Source of the DNA: Smithellaceae bacterium
GTDB lineage: Bacteria > Desulfobacterota > Syntrophia > Syntrophales > Smithellaceae
Reading direction: 5' to 3'
Assembly (NCBI GenBank): GCA_028701435.1
Contig: JAQVQT010000005.1
Coordinates: 11,252 to 28,998 of the forward strand
DNA: 17,747 nt
Below the pieces are notes generated by a model. That model saw only the letters and a list, made by a program, of their open reading frames with translations, was not told where the DNA came from and ran no database searches. A program made the translations under genes and the position numbers. Below are positions 1 through 7,168 of this stretch, one piece after another. Numbering within the stretch: the first letter of the stretch is position 1; each line of letters begins with the position of its first letter.

Positions 1-120
1 GATAAAAGCAGAATCCGGAAAAGTCAACGGGAAAGCGAGGCTTTTGTATCATAAGTTACCGAAACATGCCAAGAGTTCTTCGAAAGATTTGCATTTGACG
101 CAGGAGAAGGGGGCGTTGCC

Positions 121-579
121 GTGATTCGGTCGGAAAAAGAAATTCGGGATCCCCGGGAAATGGACGAGATCCTGCACAGCGCGCCGGTTTGCCGGATCGC
201 GATGAGCACCGACGATCATCCCTACATCGTCCCGGTCAATTTTGTGGTCCGTGACTCTCGTCTTTATTTTCACTGCGCCAGGTTCGGCAGAAAGATCGAC
301 ATGCTGAAGGCCAATTCATCGGTCTGCTTTGAAGTGGATATCCCCGGTGAGCTGGTGCGGGGTCAAACCGCCTGCGCGTGGAGCATGAAATACCGCAGCG
401 TGATCGGCTTCGGTCAGGCGTATTTTATCGAAGAGACCCAAGAAAAGAAAAAGGCGCTCGATCTCCTGATGAAAAAATATTCAGGGCAAGAATCCTTTGT
501 TTATGCCGACGACGCACTGGACAAAGTTCTGGTGGTTGGTGTAAGAATAGAAACGATGTCCGGTAAAATTGCTCGCTGA
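121..579 (+). CDS. Pyridoxamine 5'-phosphate oxidase (PPOX) family, putative flavin-binding protein
   Basis: This 152-residue protein looks like the NimA/PPOX-like split-barrel group that binds FMN or a related flavin. The visible family pattern is an N-terminal helix with an Arg-rich start, then CRIAM (24-28), a PYIVPVNF strand (about 34-41), a LYFHCA strand (about 48-53) and a GRKIDMLKAN segment followed by VCFEVD. The GTG start at 121 is chosen because a purine-rich GGAGAAGGGGG lies just upstream; no ATG gives a better fit. Relatives reduce nitroimidazoles or act as general flavin oxidoreductases, but the substrate here cannot be read from the sequence. It is followed after 34 bp by another plus-strand gene and may be cotranscribed with it. 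The family call is firm and the function is open. Confidence 0.85.
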   Translation: MIRSEKEIRDPREMDEILHSAPVCRIAMSTDDHPYIVPVNFVVRDSRLYFHCARFGRKIDMLKANSSVCFEVDIPGELVRGQTACAWSMKYRSVIGFGQAYFIEETQEKKKALDLLMKKYSGQESFVYADDALDKVLVVGVRIETMSGKIAR

Positions 580-613
580 AAAATGACTCCCGCCAGAAAG
601 GAGAACGGCCGCC

Positions 614-1015
614 ATGCTCAACAAGATCGTCATCCGCTATGCCGACAAGCAAATCCTAAAAGGCGTCACGGTTGATTTTTCCCCCAACCGGGATATTTTT
701 CACGTCACACCGGTGGGATTTTCGCCCAGCGACAAGCCGCTGGAAGTTCGCATCGCCGAGCTGAAAGCCATTTTTTTTGTCAAGGATTTCGCCGGCAATC
801 CGAAGTATGAGGACAAGAAAAATTTTGAGCCGGGCAAACCCGTTTTGGGCCGCAAGATCAGAGTGCTCTTCAAGGACGGCGAGGTCCTGATCGGAACCAC
901 CCAGGGGTATCAGTTGAACCGGCAGGGATTTTTCGTCATTCCGGCGGACTCCCAATCCAATGTGGAGCGCTGCTATGTGGTCACGAAGTCAACCCGCGAA
1001 GTGAAGTTTATTTAA
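614..1015 (+). CDS. Conserved-looking hypothetical protein, soluble, beta-rich
   Basis: The 133-residue product is not a family I can name with confidence. It has no signal peptide or membrane segment. The N-terminal half contains short beta-strand-like stretches (IVIRYADKQILKG, residues 5-17; VTPVGF about 31-36) and the C-terminal half has a compact domain with VLGRKIRVLFKDGEVLIG (about residues 77-94) followed by a GFFVIPAD strand. This pattern recalls small beta-barrel domains that accompany PilZ-type or signalling proteins, but that is only a resemblance. The ATG at 614 follows AAAGGAGAA at about 596-604, a good ribosome binding site. Codon use matches the neighbours, so it is very likely a real gene. 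Confidence 0.75.
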   Translation: MLNKIVIRYADKQILKGVTVDFSPNRDIFHVTPVGFSPSDKPLEVRIAELKAIFFVKDFAGNPKYEDKKNFEPGKPVLGRKIRVLFKDGEVLIGTTQGYQLNRQGFFVIPADSQSNVERCYVVTKSTREVKFI

Positions 1016-1076
1016 CGACACTCAAAAAGTCCGGAGGCGCGTCCATTCAGCTTCCGGCAGGATGTAAAATTATCCT

Positions 1077-1400
1077 ATGCCTGTTTATTTACAAGTTATT
1101 CTGTTGGCCGCCGGCTTTATCGTCTTCGTTCTGGCGGCGATGTATTTGACGGGGTTGGGCCTGCGGCGGGTATGCTTCAAAATTATTGCCGAAATGGAAG
1201 AGGCGAACGCCTTCAAAGCGTCCCGGGCCATCAAGCTTCAGGATGAGCGGAAAAATTTTTTTCGGGTCGGCACGGGCAATCTGCGCCCCCGGGCCCTTCA
1301 TCTTCTGATAACGGACAAACTGGTTGTCAAAACGCCGGACGGCAAGTACTATCTGGACAAGGAAAAGCTCGCGGAAATGAAAAGCGCCGCCGGCAAATAA
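1077..1400 (+). CDS. Small membrane-anchored hypothetical protein
   Basis: The 107-residue product starts with one hydrophobic helix (about residues 4-28, rich in Val, Leu, Ala and Ile) and continues with a basic, charged cytoplasmic part. The latter half (KLVVKTPDGKYYLDKEKLAEM) looks like a winged-helix wing followed by a helix, as seen in small DNA-binding-like folds, but I would not assign a function. The ribosome binding site is weak: AGGATG lies about 14 bases before the ATG and an ATG within it is immediately followed by a stop. It ends four bases before the stop of the convergent gene at 1405, so the two genes meet tail to tail with no room for a terminator between them. Confidence 0.65.
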   Translation: MPVYLQVILLAAGFIVFVLAAMYLTGLGLRRVCFKIIAEMEEANAFKASRAIKLQDERKNFFRVGTGNLRPRALHLLITDKLVVKTPDGKYYLDKEKLAEMKSAAGK

Positions 1401-1404
1401 CCAT

Positions 1405-1767
1405 TTACCGGATCGTAAGCGCCGATACGACATCCAGAATTCCGTCCGCAGTAAAGAAAAAGAGCTCGTGCGCGGCCACCTGCCGGCTTTGGTCCTCGGC
1501 TTCCCGGAGCACGGGGACGATTTCAATGGACGTGACGTCCATCCATCGGCCGCCCATGTTAATGCGAACAACGACGCCCTGGTCGTTGACCTCATGCGGA
1601 ATCTTGTAGGAACTCAAAACCCGCACGACAAAATCATTTTTCTGCCGGGTGACATACGCCGCCCGCTCCTGAAGCGCACGGACCTTCCCGTATTCCTGCG
1701 CCTGCGCCTGCGGCAAACAAGAAAACAACAGAACCGCCGCCGTCAACACGGTCCATATTTTTTTCAT
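1405..1767 (-). CDS. Small exported hypothetical protein
   Basis: The 120-residue product has a clear Sec signal peptide: MKK, a hydrophobic core (TAAVLLFSCLP, residues 8-18) and an AQA-Q type cleavage site near residues 21-24. A cysteine lies at residue 17, inside the hydrophobic segment, but there is no convincing lipobox because the AQA site follows it. The mature part is about 96 residues, mixed alpha/beta, with no motif I recognise. AAAGGAG lies about 7 bases before the ATG. It is the last gene of the minus-strand run and follows ettA by 63 bp, so it is probably at the tail of that operon. A periplasmic location is predicted; function unknown. Confidence 0.75.
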   Translation of the reverse strand: MKKIWTVLTAAVLLFSCLPQAQAQEYGKVRALQERAAYVTRQKNDFVVRVLSSYKIPHEVNDQGVVVRINMGGRWMDVTSIEIVPVLREAEDQSRQVAAHELFFFTADGILDVVSALTIR

Positions 1768-1830
1768 ATGGTTCTCCTTTGCAGTGAAGGCGCGAAGGGC
1801 CCGGCCCCAAAAGGAGGCAGGGGCCCGCGT

Positions 1831-3516
1831 CTATCTTCTGGTGAGCTGCCGGTACTTGATCCGGTGGGGCTGGTTGGCGGCCGCGCCCAGACGGCTTTTG
1901 CGGTCTTCTTCGTACTCGGAGTAGTTGCCGTCGAAAAACAGCACCTTGCTGTCTCCCTCAAAGGCCAGAATGTGCGTGCAGATGCGGTCCAGAAACCAGC
2001 GGTCGTGGCTGATCACGACGACGCAGCCGGCGAAGCTCTCCAGCGCGTCTTCCAGCGCGCGCAGGGTGTTCACATCGAGATCGTTGGTCGGCTCGTCCAG
2101 CAGCAGAACATTTCCGCCTTCCCGGAGCATGCGCGCCAGATGCACGCGGTTTCGCTCGCCTCCGGAAAGTGTTCCCACTTTTTTCTGCTGGTCCGTCCCG
2201 GAGAAATTGAAGCGTGACACATACGCGCGGGAATTAATCTGCCGGCCGCCGACCGGAATAATGTCCTGGCCGCCGGAAATCATCTCCCAGATGTTTTTCT
2301 CCGGATCCAGCGCGTCGCGGCTCTGATCGACGTAGGCCAGCTTCACGGTCTCGCCGATGCGAATGGCCCCCGCATCCGGGCTTTCCCGGCCGGTGATCAT
2401 GCGGAACAGCGTGGTCTTGCCCGCGCCGTTGGGGCCGATGACGCCGACAATGCCGCCGGGCGGAAGTTTGAAGGTCATGGCGTCCACCAGCAGTTTGTCG
2501 CCGTATCCTTTGGAAACACCGTCTGCCTCAATGACCAGATCGCCCAGGCGGGGGCCGGGCGCGATAAAGAGTTCGCGTGTGCCGGATTCCTTTTCCAGAT
2601 TTTTGCCCAGCAGCTCTTCATACGCCTTGATGCGCGCCTTGGATTTGGCATGCCGGCCTTTGGGAGACATGCGGATCCACTCCAGTTCCCGCTCCAGGGT
2701 TTTGATTCTGGCGCTTTCCGACTTCTCCTCGTTTTTCAGACGGCTTTGTTTCTGCTCCAGCCAGGAAGAATAGTTGCCCTGCCAGGGAATCCCCTGGCCG
2801 CGGTCCAGCTCCAGAATCCAGCCCGCGACGTTGTCGAGGAAGTAGCGGTCGTGCGTGACGGCGATGATGGTCCCCTCGTATTTCTGCAGGTGGTGTTCCA
2901 GCCAGGCCACGGATTCGGCGTCCAGATGGTTGGTCGGCTCGTCCAGCAGCAGGATGTCGGGTTTCTGCAAAAGCAGGCGGCAGAGCGCGACGCGGCGCCT
3001 CTCTCCGCCGGAGAGAATATTGACGGGCGTATCGCCCGGCGGGCAGCGCAGGGCGTCCATGGCCATCTCCAGGCGCGAGTCGATGTCCCATGCGTCGAGC
3101 GCGTCCATTTTTTCCTGCAGCGCGGCCTGCCGGTCCACCAGTTTGGCCATGGCTTCATCGGACATTTCCTCGGAGAATTTCTCGTTGACGGCGTTGTATT
3201 CGTTGACCACGTCCATCGTGGCTTGAACGCCCTCTTCCACGATTCGGCGGACGGTTTTGTCCTCGTCCAGCCGCGGCTCCTGCTCCAGATAGCCCACGGT
3301 GTATCCGGGGGAAAGAATGGTCTTCCCCAGAAATTCATCATCCACCCCGGCGAGAATCTTCAAAAGCGAGCTTTTGCCCGAACCGTTCAGACCGATCACG
3401 CCGATCTTCGCGCCGTAAAAATATGACAGGTAAATGTCCTTCAGCACGGGTTTCTTGTCGTAAACCTTGCTAACCCCGATCATGGAGTAGATGACTTTGT
3501 TTCCCTCATTGGCCAT
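1831..3516 (-). CDS. ettA: ABC-F ATPase, energy-dependent translational throttle protein EttA
   Basis: The 561-residue protein has two ABC ATPase domains in one chain and no membrane segment, the ABC-F layout. Domain 1 has Walker A GLNGSGKS (42-49), LSGGE (168-172) and DEPTNHLD (192-199). Domain 2 has GPNGAGKT (361-368), LSGGE (450-454) and DEPTNDLD (474-481). A charged linker (about 240-325) lies between them, the region that contacts tRNA and ribosome in this family. The length matches EttA (about 555) and the N-terminus (IYSMIGVSKVY) is EttA-like. EttA binds the ribosomal E site and gates the first elongation step according to ATP/ADP. The reading frame is open upstream to 3615, but the ATG at 3516 follows GGGGAGGA at 3527-3534 and matches the family start. 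It lies 31 bp downstream of the hydrolase gene. Confidence 0.93.
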   Translation of the reverse strand: MANEGNKVIYSMIGVSKVYDKKPVLKDIYLSYFYGAKIGVIGLNGSGKSSLLKILAGVDDEFLGKTILSPGYTVGYLEQEPRLDEDKTVRRIVEEGVQATMDVVNEYNAVNEKFSEEMSDEAMAKLVDRQAALQEKMDALDAWDIDSRLEMAMDALRCPPGDTPVNILSGGERRRVALCRLLLQKPDILLLDEPTNHLDAESVAWLEHHLQKYEGTIIAVTHDRYFLDNVAGWILELDRGQGIPWQGNYSSWLEQKQSRLKNEEKSESARIKTLERELEWIRMSPKGRHAKSKARIKAYEELLGKNLEKESGTRELFIAPGPRLGDLVIEADGVSKGYGDKLLVDAMTFKLPPGGIVGVIGPNGAGKTTLFRMITGRESPDAGAIRIGETVKLAYVDQSRDALDPEKNIWEMISGGQDIIPVGGRQINSRAYVSRFNFSGTDQQKKVGTLSGGERNRVHLARMLREGGNVLLLDEPTNDLDVNTLRALEDALESFAGCVVVISHDRWFLDRICTHILAFEGDSKVLFFDGNYSEYEEDRKSRLGAAANQPHRIKYRQLTRR

Positions 3517-3547
3517 GCTGCGCTGATCCTCCCCGCAGGTTTCCTCC

Positions 3548-4213
3548 TTAAATGTAGGGGAAAATATTCTGAATGATGATGTTGAAATTGTCCTGGATTT
3601 TGTCGTGGCCCTCAATAATGCCCATGTGGCCGGGCAGGAGCAGATCGATGTCCAGATCGGACAGCGTCACGATGCTCTTTTTCAAGAGGGAGCCGTTGCC
3701 TCCGGGAAAATCCGTACGGCCGACGTTCTGCTGAAACACCACGTCGCCGCAGAAGAGGACTTTCTTTGCCGGCCAGTAAAGCCCGATATGACCGGGCGTG
3801 TGTCCGGGAATGGAAATGACCCGAAAGGTCTGGTCGCCCAGCTCGAGCCGGCCGTCCTCCAGCTGCATGTTGATCTGCATTTGCGGAATTGTGATGCCGA
3901 ACAGGCCGTACAGCTCTCCGCCGACGCCTTTGAGGAAATCCATTTCCTTGCGATGCAGGGCGATTTTCACCTTTTCCTGATCAAAAAGCTCGGAGCCCTG
4001 AAAATGGTCGGGATGCGAATGCGTGTTGATCACATACCGGATGTCTTTCTTCTTAATACCGTCATTCGCCATCTGGTTGAGCAGATCGGGCAGATAGCGG
4101 GTCAGGCCGGGGTCAATCAGCGCCTGCACGCCGCCGCCGATGTAATAGCTGTTGCAGTTGTTGTCAAAATAGTTTGCCCACTCATAAATATAAATATCGT
4201 CCCGAAATTTCAT
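3548..4213 (-). CDS. Metallo-beta-lactamase-fold hydrolase (glyoxalase II-like)
   Basis: The 221-residue protein has the full metal-binding set of the MBL fold: HSHPDH (65-70), His138 in PGHTPGH, Asp157 in FCGDVVF and His196 in LPGHMG. The GRTDFPGG stretch (about 165-172) is typical of the hydroxyacylglutathione hydrolase and persulfide dioxygenase branch, so a thioester or persulfide-like substrate is possible. The substrate cannot be fixed from sequence. There is no signal peptide, so it should act in the cytoplasm. AGGAAAGG lies before the ATG. It sits between the PspC-domain gene (49 bp upstream) and ettA (31 bp downstream) and is probably cotranscribed with them. Confidence 0.9.
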   Translation of the reverse strand: MKFRDDIYIYEWANYFDNNCNSYYIGGGVQALIDPGLTRYLPDLLNQMANDGIKKKDIRYVINTHSHPDHFQGSELFDQEKVKIALHRKEMDFLKGVGGELYGLFGITIPQMQINMQLEDGRLELGDQTFRVISIPGHTPGHIGLYWPAKKVLFCGDVVFQQNVGRTDFPGGNGSLLKKSIVTLSDLDIDLLLPGHMGIIEGHDKIQDNFNIIIQNIFPYI

Positions 4214-4262
4214 TGTAAACCCTTTCCTGTTTTATAAATCCTTCCATCCTGGTCCGCCGGCT

Positions 4263-4472
4263 TCATCCTGTCCGGGCCTTGCGCGGAACGAAAATCCAAA
4301 GCAGAATGTAGAGAAGGAATCCGGTTCCGAATCCAATGGCCAGCAGGGCAAACAGCAAACGCCACACCCACGAAGGAACGGGCGTGTGCTCTCCCAACCC
4401 GCCGCAGACGCCGCCGATCCAGCGATCGGTTTCGGACTTGGTAAATTCGGCAAACCAGTTGTTTGCGGTCAT
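4263..4472 (-). CDS. PspC-domain small membrane protein
   Basis: The 69-residue product is essentially a lone PspC domain. It shows the family pattern: a basic/polar N-terminus, DRWIGGVCGGLGEHT (16-30) in place of the usual IAGVCGGLAEY, then a hydrophobic pair of segments (about 36-62) ending in WIFVP. PspC domains are membrane-embedded; in enterobacteria PspC takes part in the phage-shock envelope-stress response, but stand-alone short copies are common and mostly uncharacterised. No pspA or pspB lies nearby. The start follows GGAAAGGATGG. It lies 63 bp after the thioredoxin-like gene in the same direction. Confidence 0.88.
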   Translation of the reverse strand: MTANNWFAEFTKSETDRWIGGVCGGLGEHTPVPSWVWRLLFALLAIGFGTGFLLYILLWIFVPRKARTG

Positions 4473-4535
4473 GGATCCATCCTTTCCCCGGCGGAACGCG
4501 GCGCTCGCCGTATCCCGCCAAAAACGGGCGTGATC

Positions 4536-5042
4536 TTATTTTACCGGCAACACTTTGTCCAGCGGCATTTGTGAAGCACTGAAGCCCACCTTGACAACGG
4601 AGCCGTCCTTGTCCACCAGGATCATCATGGGAACGCCGATCGCGTTGTACGCCGCGCCGACGGATCCGTCCTCATCCAGCAGCGTCCGGTAAGGCAGGGC
4701 GTTGGCCTTGGCGAATTTCGCGACCTTCCTGGCCGATTCCATGATGTTGATGTAAATCACTTCCATTCCTTTGGGTGAATACTCCTCGTAAACCTTTTTA
4801 TACTTGGGAATCTCCGCCCTGCACCCGGGACACCAGGTGGTCCCGAAAAAGATCAGCACGGGCCTGCCGCGCTGGGCGCTCATGCGAAAGGTCTTGCCCT
4901 GCAGATCTTTGAGGGTGAAATCCGGAGCGGCAAAAACCTGCGGCTTAAACGGCGCGTTGGGAATATACTGCCCCCGGGAAGCCGCCGGGGCGGCCAGAAC
5001 CAGAAAGAAAACCAGCGCCAGGACAATGCTGTTTTTGTGCAT
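4536..5042 (-). CDS. TlpA/ResA-like exported thioredoxin-fold protein
   Basis: The 168-residue product has a Sec signal peptide (MHKNSIVLALVFFLVLAA, with AAS-R/G-type cleavage near 20-24) and a thioredoxin-like domain of the AhpC-TSA/TlpA group: APDFTL (39-44), the redox motif WCPGC with Cys71 and Cys74, and the cis-proline loop GVPMM with Pro139. It should be a periplasmic thiol-disulfide reductase, possibly membrane-tethered by an uncleaved signal. The ATG at 5042 is preferred over an upstream in-frame ATG at 5147 because it begins the signal peptide and lies only 14 bp after the stop of the CcdA/DsbD-like gene. That neighbour is the natural electron donor across the membrane, so the two are read as one reductant-export module. 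Confidence 0.9.
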   Translation of the reverse strand: MHKNSIVLALVFFLVLAAPAASRGQYIPNAPFKPQVFAAPDFTLKDLQGKTFRMSAQRGRPVLIFFGTTWCPGCRAEIPKYKKVYEEYSPKGMEVIYINIMESARKVAKFAKANALPYRTLLDEDGSVGAAYNAIGVPMMILVDKDGSVVKVGFSASQMPLDKVLPVK

Positions 5043-5056
5043 GATGACCCTTTTCG

Positions 5057-5767
5057 CTAAAAAGAAAGTGTGCCGGCAGTATACAGAAAATATTCGGCCG
5101 CGCCAATCAAAATAACGCCGAACGCCCTGGTGATGATCGTCATCCACCGGCCGGACCGCGGAAGCGCCGCGATCAGACCGGCGAACGTGCCGGCCAGAAT
5201 CAGGAGCGTCCCCATGCCAAAGGCAAACACAAACAACAGGCCGATCCCCACAACCACCTGGGTTTTCAACGCCACAAAACCGAGCAGCACCCCCAGCACC
5301 GGCGCGGTGCAGGGGCCGATCACAAACCCGGAAGCCGCGCCCAGCAAAAAGCTGGGAAGGAAGCCTTTTCTCCCGCCGCCGGAATAGGCCGCCAGTTTTT
5401 GCGGAACGGGAAGTGAAATTTTAAAAACATCGAGCATGGCCAATCCCATCACCAGGCAAATGTTGGCCATGATCCAATACACGAGCGGCGTCGTCTGCAT
5501 CTGTCCGAACAGTCTTCCCGACCAGGCCGCCGTTGCCCCCAACGCGGCGTAGGTGATGGAAAGCCCCAGCACATAGGACACGGACAGCAGAAATCCTCGC
5601 AGCTTTGACCCCGATCCCTGGGCGCCGATGAAGCCGACCGTCAGGGGAATGAGCGGATACGTGCAGGGAGTGAAGCTGATCAGCACCCCGCCCAGATAGG
5701 CCGCCGCGAAGGCCAGGGCTACGGACCCCTCAAGGTATACGGATAGATTGTTGATCAGGTTTTCCAT
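5057..5767 (-). CDS. CcdA/DsbD-type transmembrane electron-transfer protein
   Basis: The 236-residue product is a polytopic membrane protein with about six helices. The two redox cysteines lie in the diagnostic contexts SFTPCTYPLIP (Cys35) and GPCTAPVLG (Cys153), matching the first and fourth helices of the DsbD beta domain/CcdA family. It takes electrons from cytoplasmic thioredoxin and passes them to a periplasmic thiol protein; the TlpA-like gene 14 bp downstream is the likely partner. It lacks the periplasmic alpha and gamma domains of full DsbD. The ATG at 5767 follows a weak AAAGAGAA; the open frame extends to 5878 but would run over the promoter region and has no hydrophobic match. It is transcribed divergently from dsrA. 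Confidence 0.92.
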   Translation of the reverse strand: MENLINNLSVYLEGSVALAFAAAYLGGVLISFTPCTYPLIPLTVGFIGAQGSGSKLRGFLLSVSYVLGLSITYAALGATAAWSGRLFGQMQTTPLVYWIMANICLVMGLAMLDVFKISLPVPQKLAAYSGGGRKGFLPSFLLGAASGFVIGPCTAPVLGVLLGFVALKTQVVVGIGLLFVFAFGMGTLLILAGTFAGLIAALPRSGRWMTIITRAFGVILIGAAEYFLYTAGTLSF

Positions 5768-5805
5768 TTCTCTTTCATACTCATGCTGGTTGGATGTGTG
5801 ACCGA

Positions 5806-5835
5806 ACGATAGGCAAATTATTTGCCCTTCGTCAA
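5806..5835 (-). promoter_or_regulatory. Candidate promoter for the ccdA-tlpA-pspC-MBL-ettA run
   Basis: On the minus strand TTGACG (5835-5830) is followed after 18 bases by TATCGT (5811-5806), a reasonable sigma-70 type pair about 40 bases before the CcdA-like start. A perfect palindrome, GGCAAAT-T-ATTTGCC (5812-5826), fills most of the spacer and could be an operator. This is a pattern match only, with no transcript evidence. Confidence 0.4.
5812..5826. promoter_or_regulatory. 15-bp perfect palindrome, candidate operator
   Basis: GGCAAAT and ATTTGCC are exact inverted copies around a single T at 5819. The site lies between the candidate -35 and -10 of the minus-strand promoter, where a bound protein would block RNA polymerase. 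The binding protein is unknown. Confidence 0.4.
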
Positions 5836-5871
5836 GAAAAATCGGGCTTTTCCGCTGCCCAAAAAAATTTC

Positions 5872-5899
5872 TTGACATAAATCAAAAAAAGAATACCAT
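5872..5899 (+). promoter_or_regulatory. Candidate dsrA promoter with FNR-like palindrome
   Basis: A perfect TTGACA (5872-5877) is followed after 16 bases by TACCAT (5894-5899), about 80 bases before the dsrA start. The -35 is also the left half of TTGAC-ATAA-ATCAA (5872-5885), one base from the FNR-type consensus TTGAT-N4-ATCAA of the CRP/FNR superfamily. If a CRP/FNR protein bound here as a class II activator, the more useful -10 could instead be the A-rich stretch near 5904-5910. No other good promoter is visible in the dsr run. Confidence 0.45.
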
Positions 5900-5907
5900 T
5901 CGGTAAA

Positions 5908-5947
5908 AATGACATGCTCGAGCCGCAGAAGCTCCCGGATGGTCATT
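5908..5947 (+). other. Possible stem-loop in the dsrA leader
   Basis: AATGAC (5908-5913) pairs with GTCATT (5942-5947), and inside it GAGC (5920-5923) pairs with GCTC (5931-5934) around a 7-base loop. The structure would end about 18 bases before the dsrA Shine-Dalgarno. It might stabilise the 5' end of the mRNA; it is not a known riboswitch. Confidence 0.25.
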
Positions 5948-5979
5948 CAAGAGAACCGCTTACCCTAAGGAGGCAAACC

Positions 5980-7167
5980 ATGTCGAAACCCGAAACCCCC
6001 CTGCTGGACGAGCTGGAAAAAGGCAGGTGGCCCAGTTTTGTGAAGGATTTGAAGCAGGCCGCCAAGAAAAATCCCATGGCCCGGGACCTGATCCATCAAC
6101 TGGAGCTCTCCTATAAAGACAGGATCGGGCATTGGAAACACGGAGGCATTGTCGGCGTCAAGGGCTACGGCGCCGGCGTCATCGGCCGCTACTCGGACCG
6201 ACCCGACCTGTTTCCGAATGTTCAGGCTTTTCATACCTTGCGCGTCAATCATCCAACAGGATGGTTTTATAAAACGGATGCCCTGCGCAAACTCTGCGAT
6301 GTCTGGGACAAGCACGGCAGCGGCCTCACCAATATGCACGGCTCCACGGGTGACGCCATTCTGCTGGGAACGACCACGGATCATCTGCAGCCCTGCTTCA
6401 ACGATCTTTCGGACGCGGGCTTCGATCTTGGCGGCTCCGGTTCAGCCCTGCGAACGCCCAGCGCCTGCGTGGGTCCGGCGCGCTGCGAATGGGCCTGCAT
6501 CGACAGCCTGGATATCTGCTACAACATCACCATGACCTATCAGGATCAGATCCATCGTCCCATGTTCCCTTACAAATTCAAGATCAAAGTCTCAGCCTGC
6601 CCCAACGACTGCGTCGCATCCATCGCCCGCTCCGATTTTTCCATCATCGGAACATGGAAAGATGACATTCAGGTTGATCAGAAAGAAGTCCTGGCCTATG
6701 CCTCAAGCATCAACATCCAAAAAGAAGTCTGCGACCTCTGCCCGACGCGCTGCATGGAATGGAACGGCAAAGAACTGAAAATATACAATGACGATTGCAC
6801 CCGCTGCATGCACTGCATCAATCTGATGCCAAAGGCCCTGAGGCCGGGGAAGGAAAAAGGCGCCTCCATTCTCGTTGGCGGCAAAGCGCCTATTGTCAAA
6901 GGCGCGCTGCTTTCCTGGGTGGTTGTGCCGTTTATAAAACTGGAACCGCCATACGACGAATTGAAGAATCTGATCGAACGGATCCAGGACTGGTGGGATG
7001 AAAACGGCAAATCTCGGGAGCGGCTGGGCGAGTTAATCACCAGGCTGGGCATGCGGGTTTTCCTGAAGGCCGTGGGGCTTCCCGCTGTTCCTCAGATGGT
7101 CAAGGCGCCGCGAACCAATCCTTACGTCTTCTTCTGGCCTGAAGATATTCAAAAGGAGGTGAAGTAA
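5980..7167 (+). CDS. dsrA: Dissimilatory sulfite reductase alpha subunit DsrA
   Basis: The 395-residue protein is the alpha subunit of the cytoplasmic siroheme enzyme that reduces sulfite with DsrB and DsrC. Siroheme/[4Fe-4S] ligands are C163-x5-C169 and C207-x3-C211, in the contexts ACVGPARCEWAC and ACPNDC; spacing matches the known DsrA pattern. An inserted ferredoxin domain follows, with C251, C254, C258 and then C273-x2-C276-x2-C279 (CTRCMHC), the usual DsrA form in which LMP replaces the last CP. The protein is slightly shorter than many DsrA (about 400-440), mainly at the N-terminus. The ATG at 5980 has a perfect TAAGGAGG at 5966-5973; an in-frame ATG at 5914 lies in the leader and has no such site. 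dsrB follows after one base. Confidence 0.98.
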   Translation: MSKPETPLLDELEKGRWPSFVKDLKQAAKKNPMARDLIHQLELSYKDRIGHWKHGGIVGVKGYGAGVIGRYSDRPDLFPNVQAFHTLRVNHPTGWFYKTDALRKLCDVWDKHGSGLTNMHGSTGDAILLGTTTDHLQPCFNDLSDAGFDLGGSGSALRTPSACVGPARCEWACIDSLDICYNITMTYQDQIHRPMFPYKFKIKVSACPNDCVASIARSDFSIIGTWKDDIQVDQKEVLAYASSINIQKEVCDLCPTRCMEWNGKELKIYNDDCTRCMHCINLMPKALRPGKEKGASILVGGKAPIVKGALLSWVVVPFIKLEPPYDELKNLIERIQDWWDENGKSRERLGELITRLGMRVFLKAVGLPAVPQMVKAPRTNPYVFFWPEDIQKEVK

Positions 7168-7168
7168 A

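Noticed and set aside
1..54. Open frame from the window edge to a TAA at 52-54
   Set aside because: It could be the tail of an upstream gene, but 17 codons without any recognisable feature cannot support a call; the rest up to 120 shows nothing beyond the ribosome binding site of the next gene.
1803..1825. GGCCCC/GGGGCC hairpin between ettA and the small exported gene
   Set aside because: The loop is 11 bases and there is no T-run in either direction, so a terminator is not supported.
2650..3426. 258-codon plus-strand open frame inside ettA
   Set aside because: It is the antisense shadow of the ettA coding sequence; GC-rich codon use keeps the opposite frame open.
3517..3615. N-terminal extension of EttA to an upstream ATG
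   Set aside because: It would overlap the end of the hydrolase gene, and the internal ATG at 3516 has a strong ribosome binding site and matches the family start.
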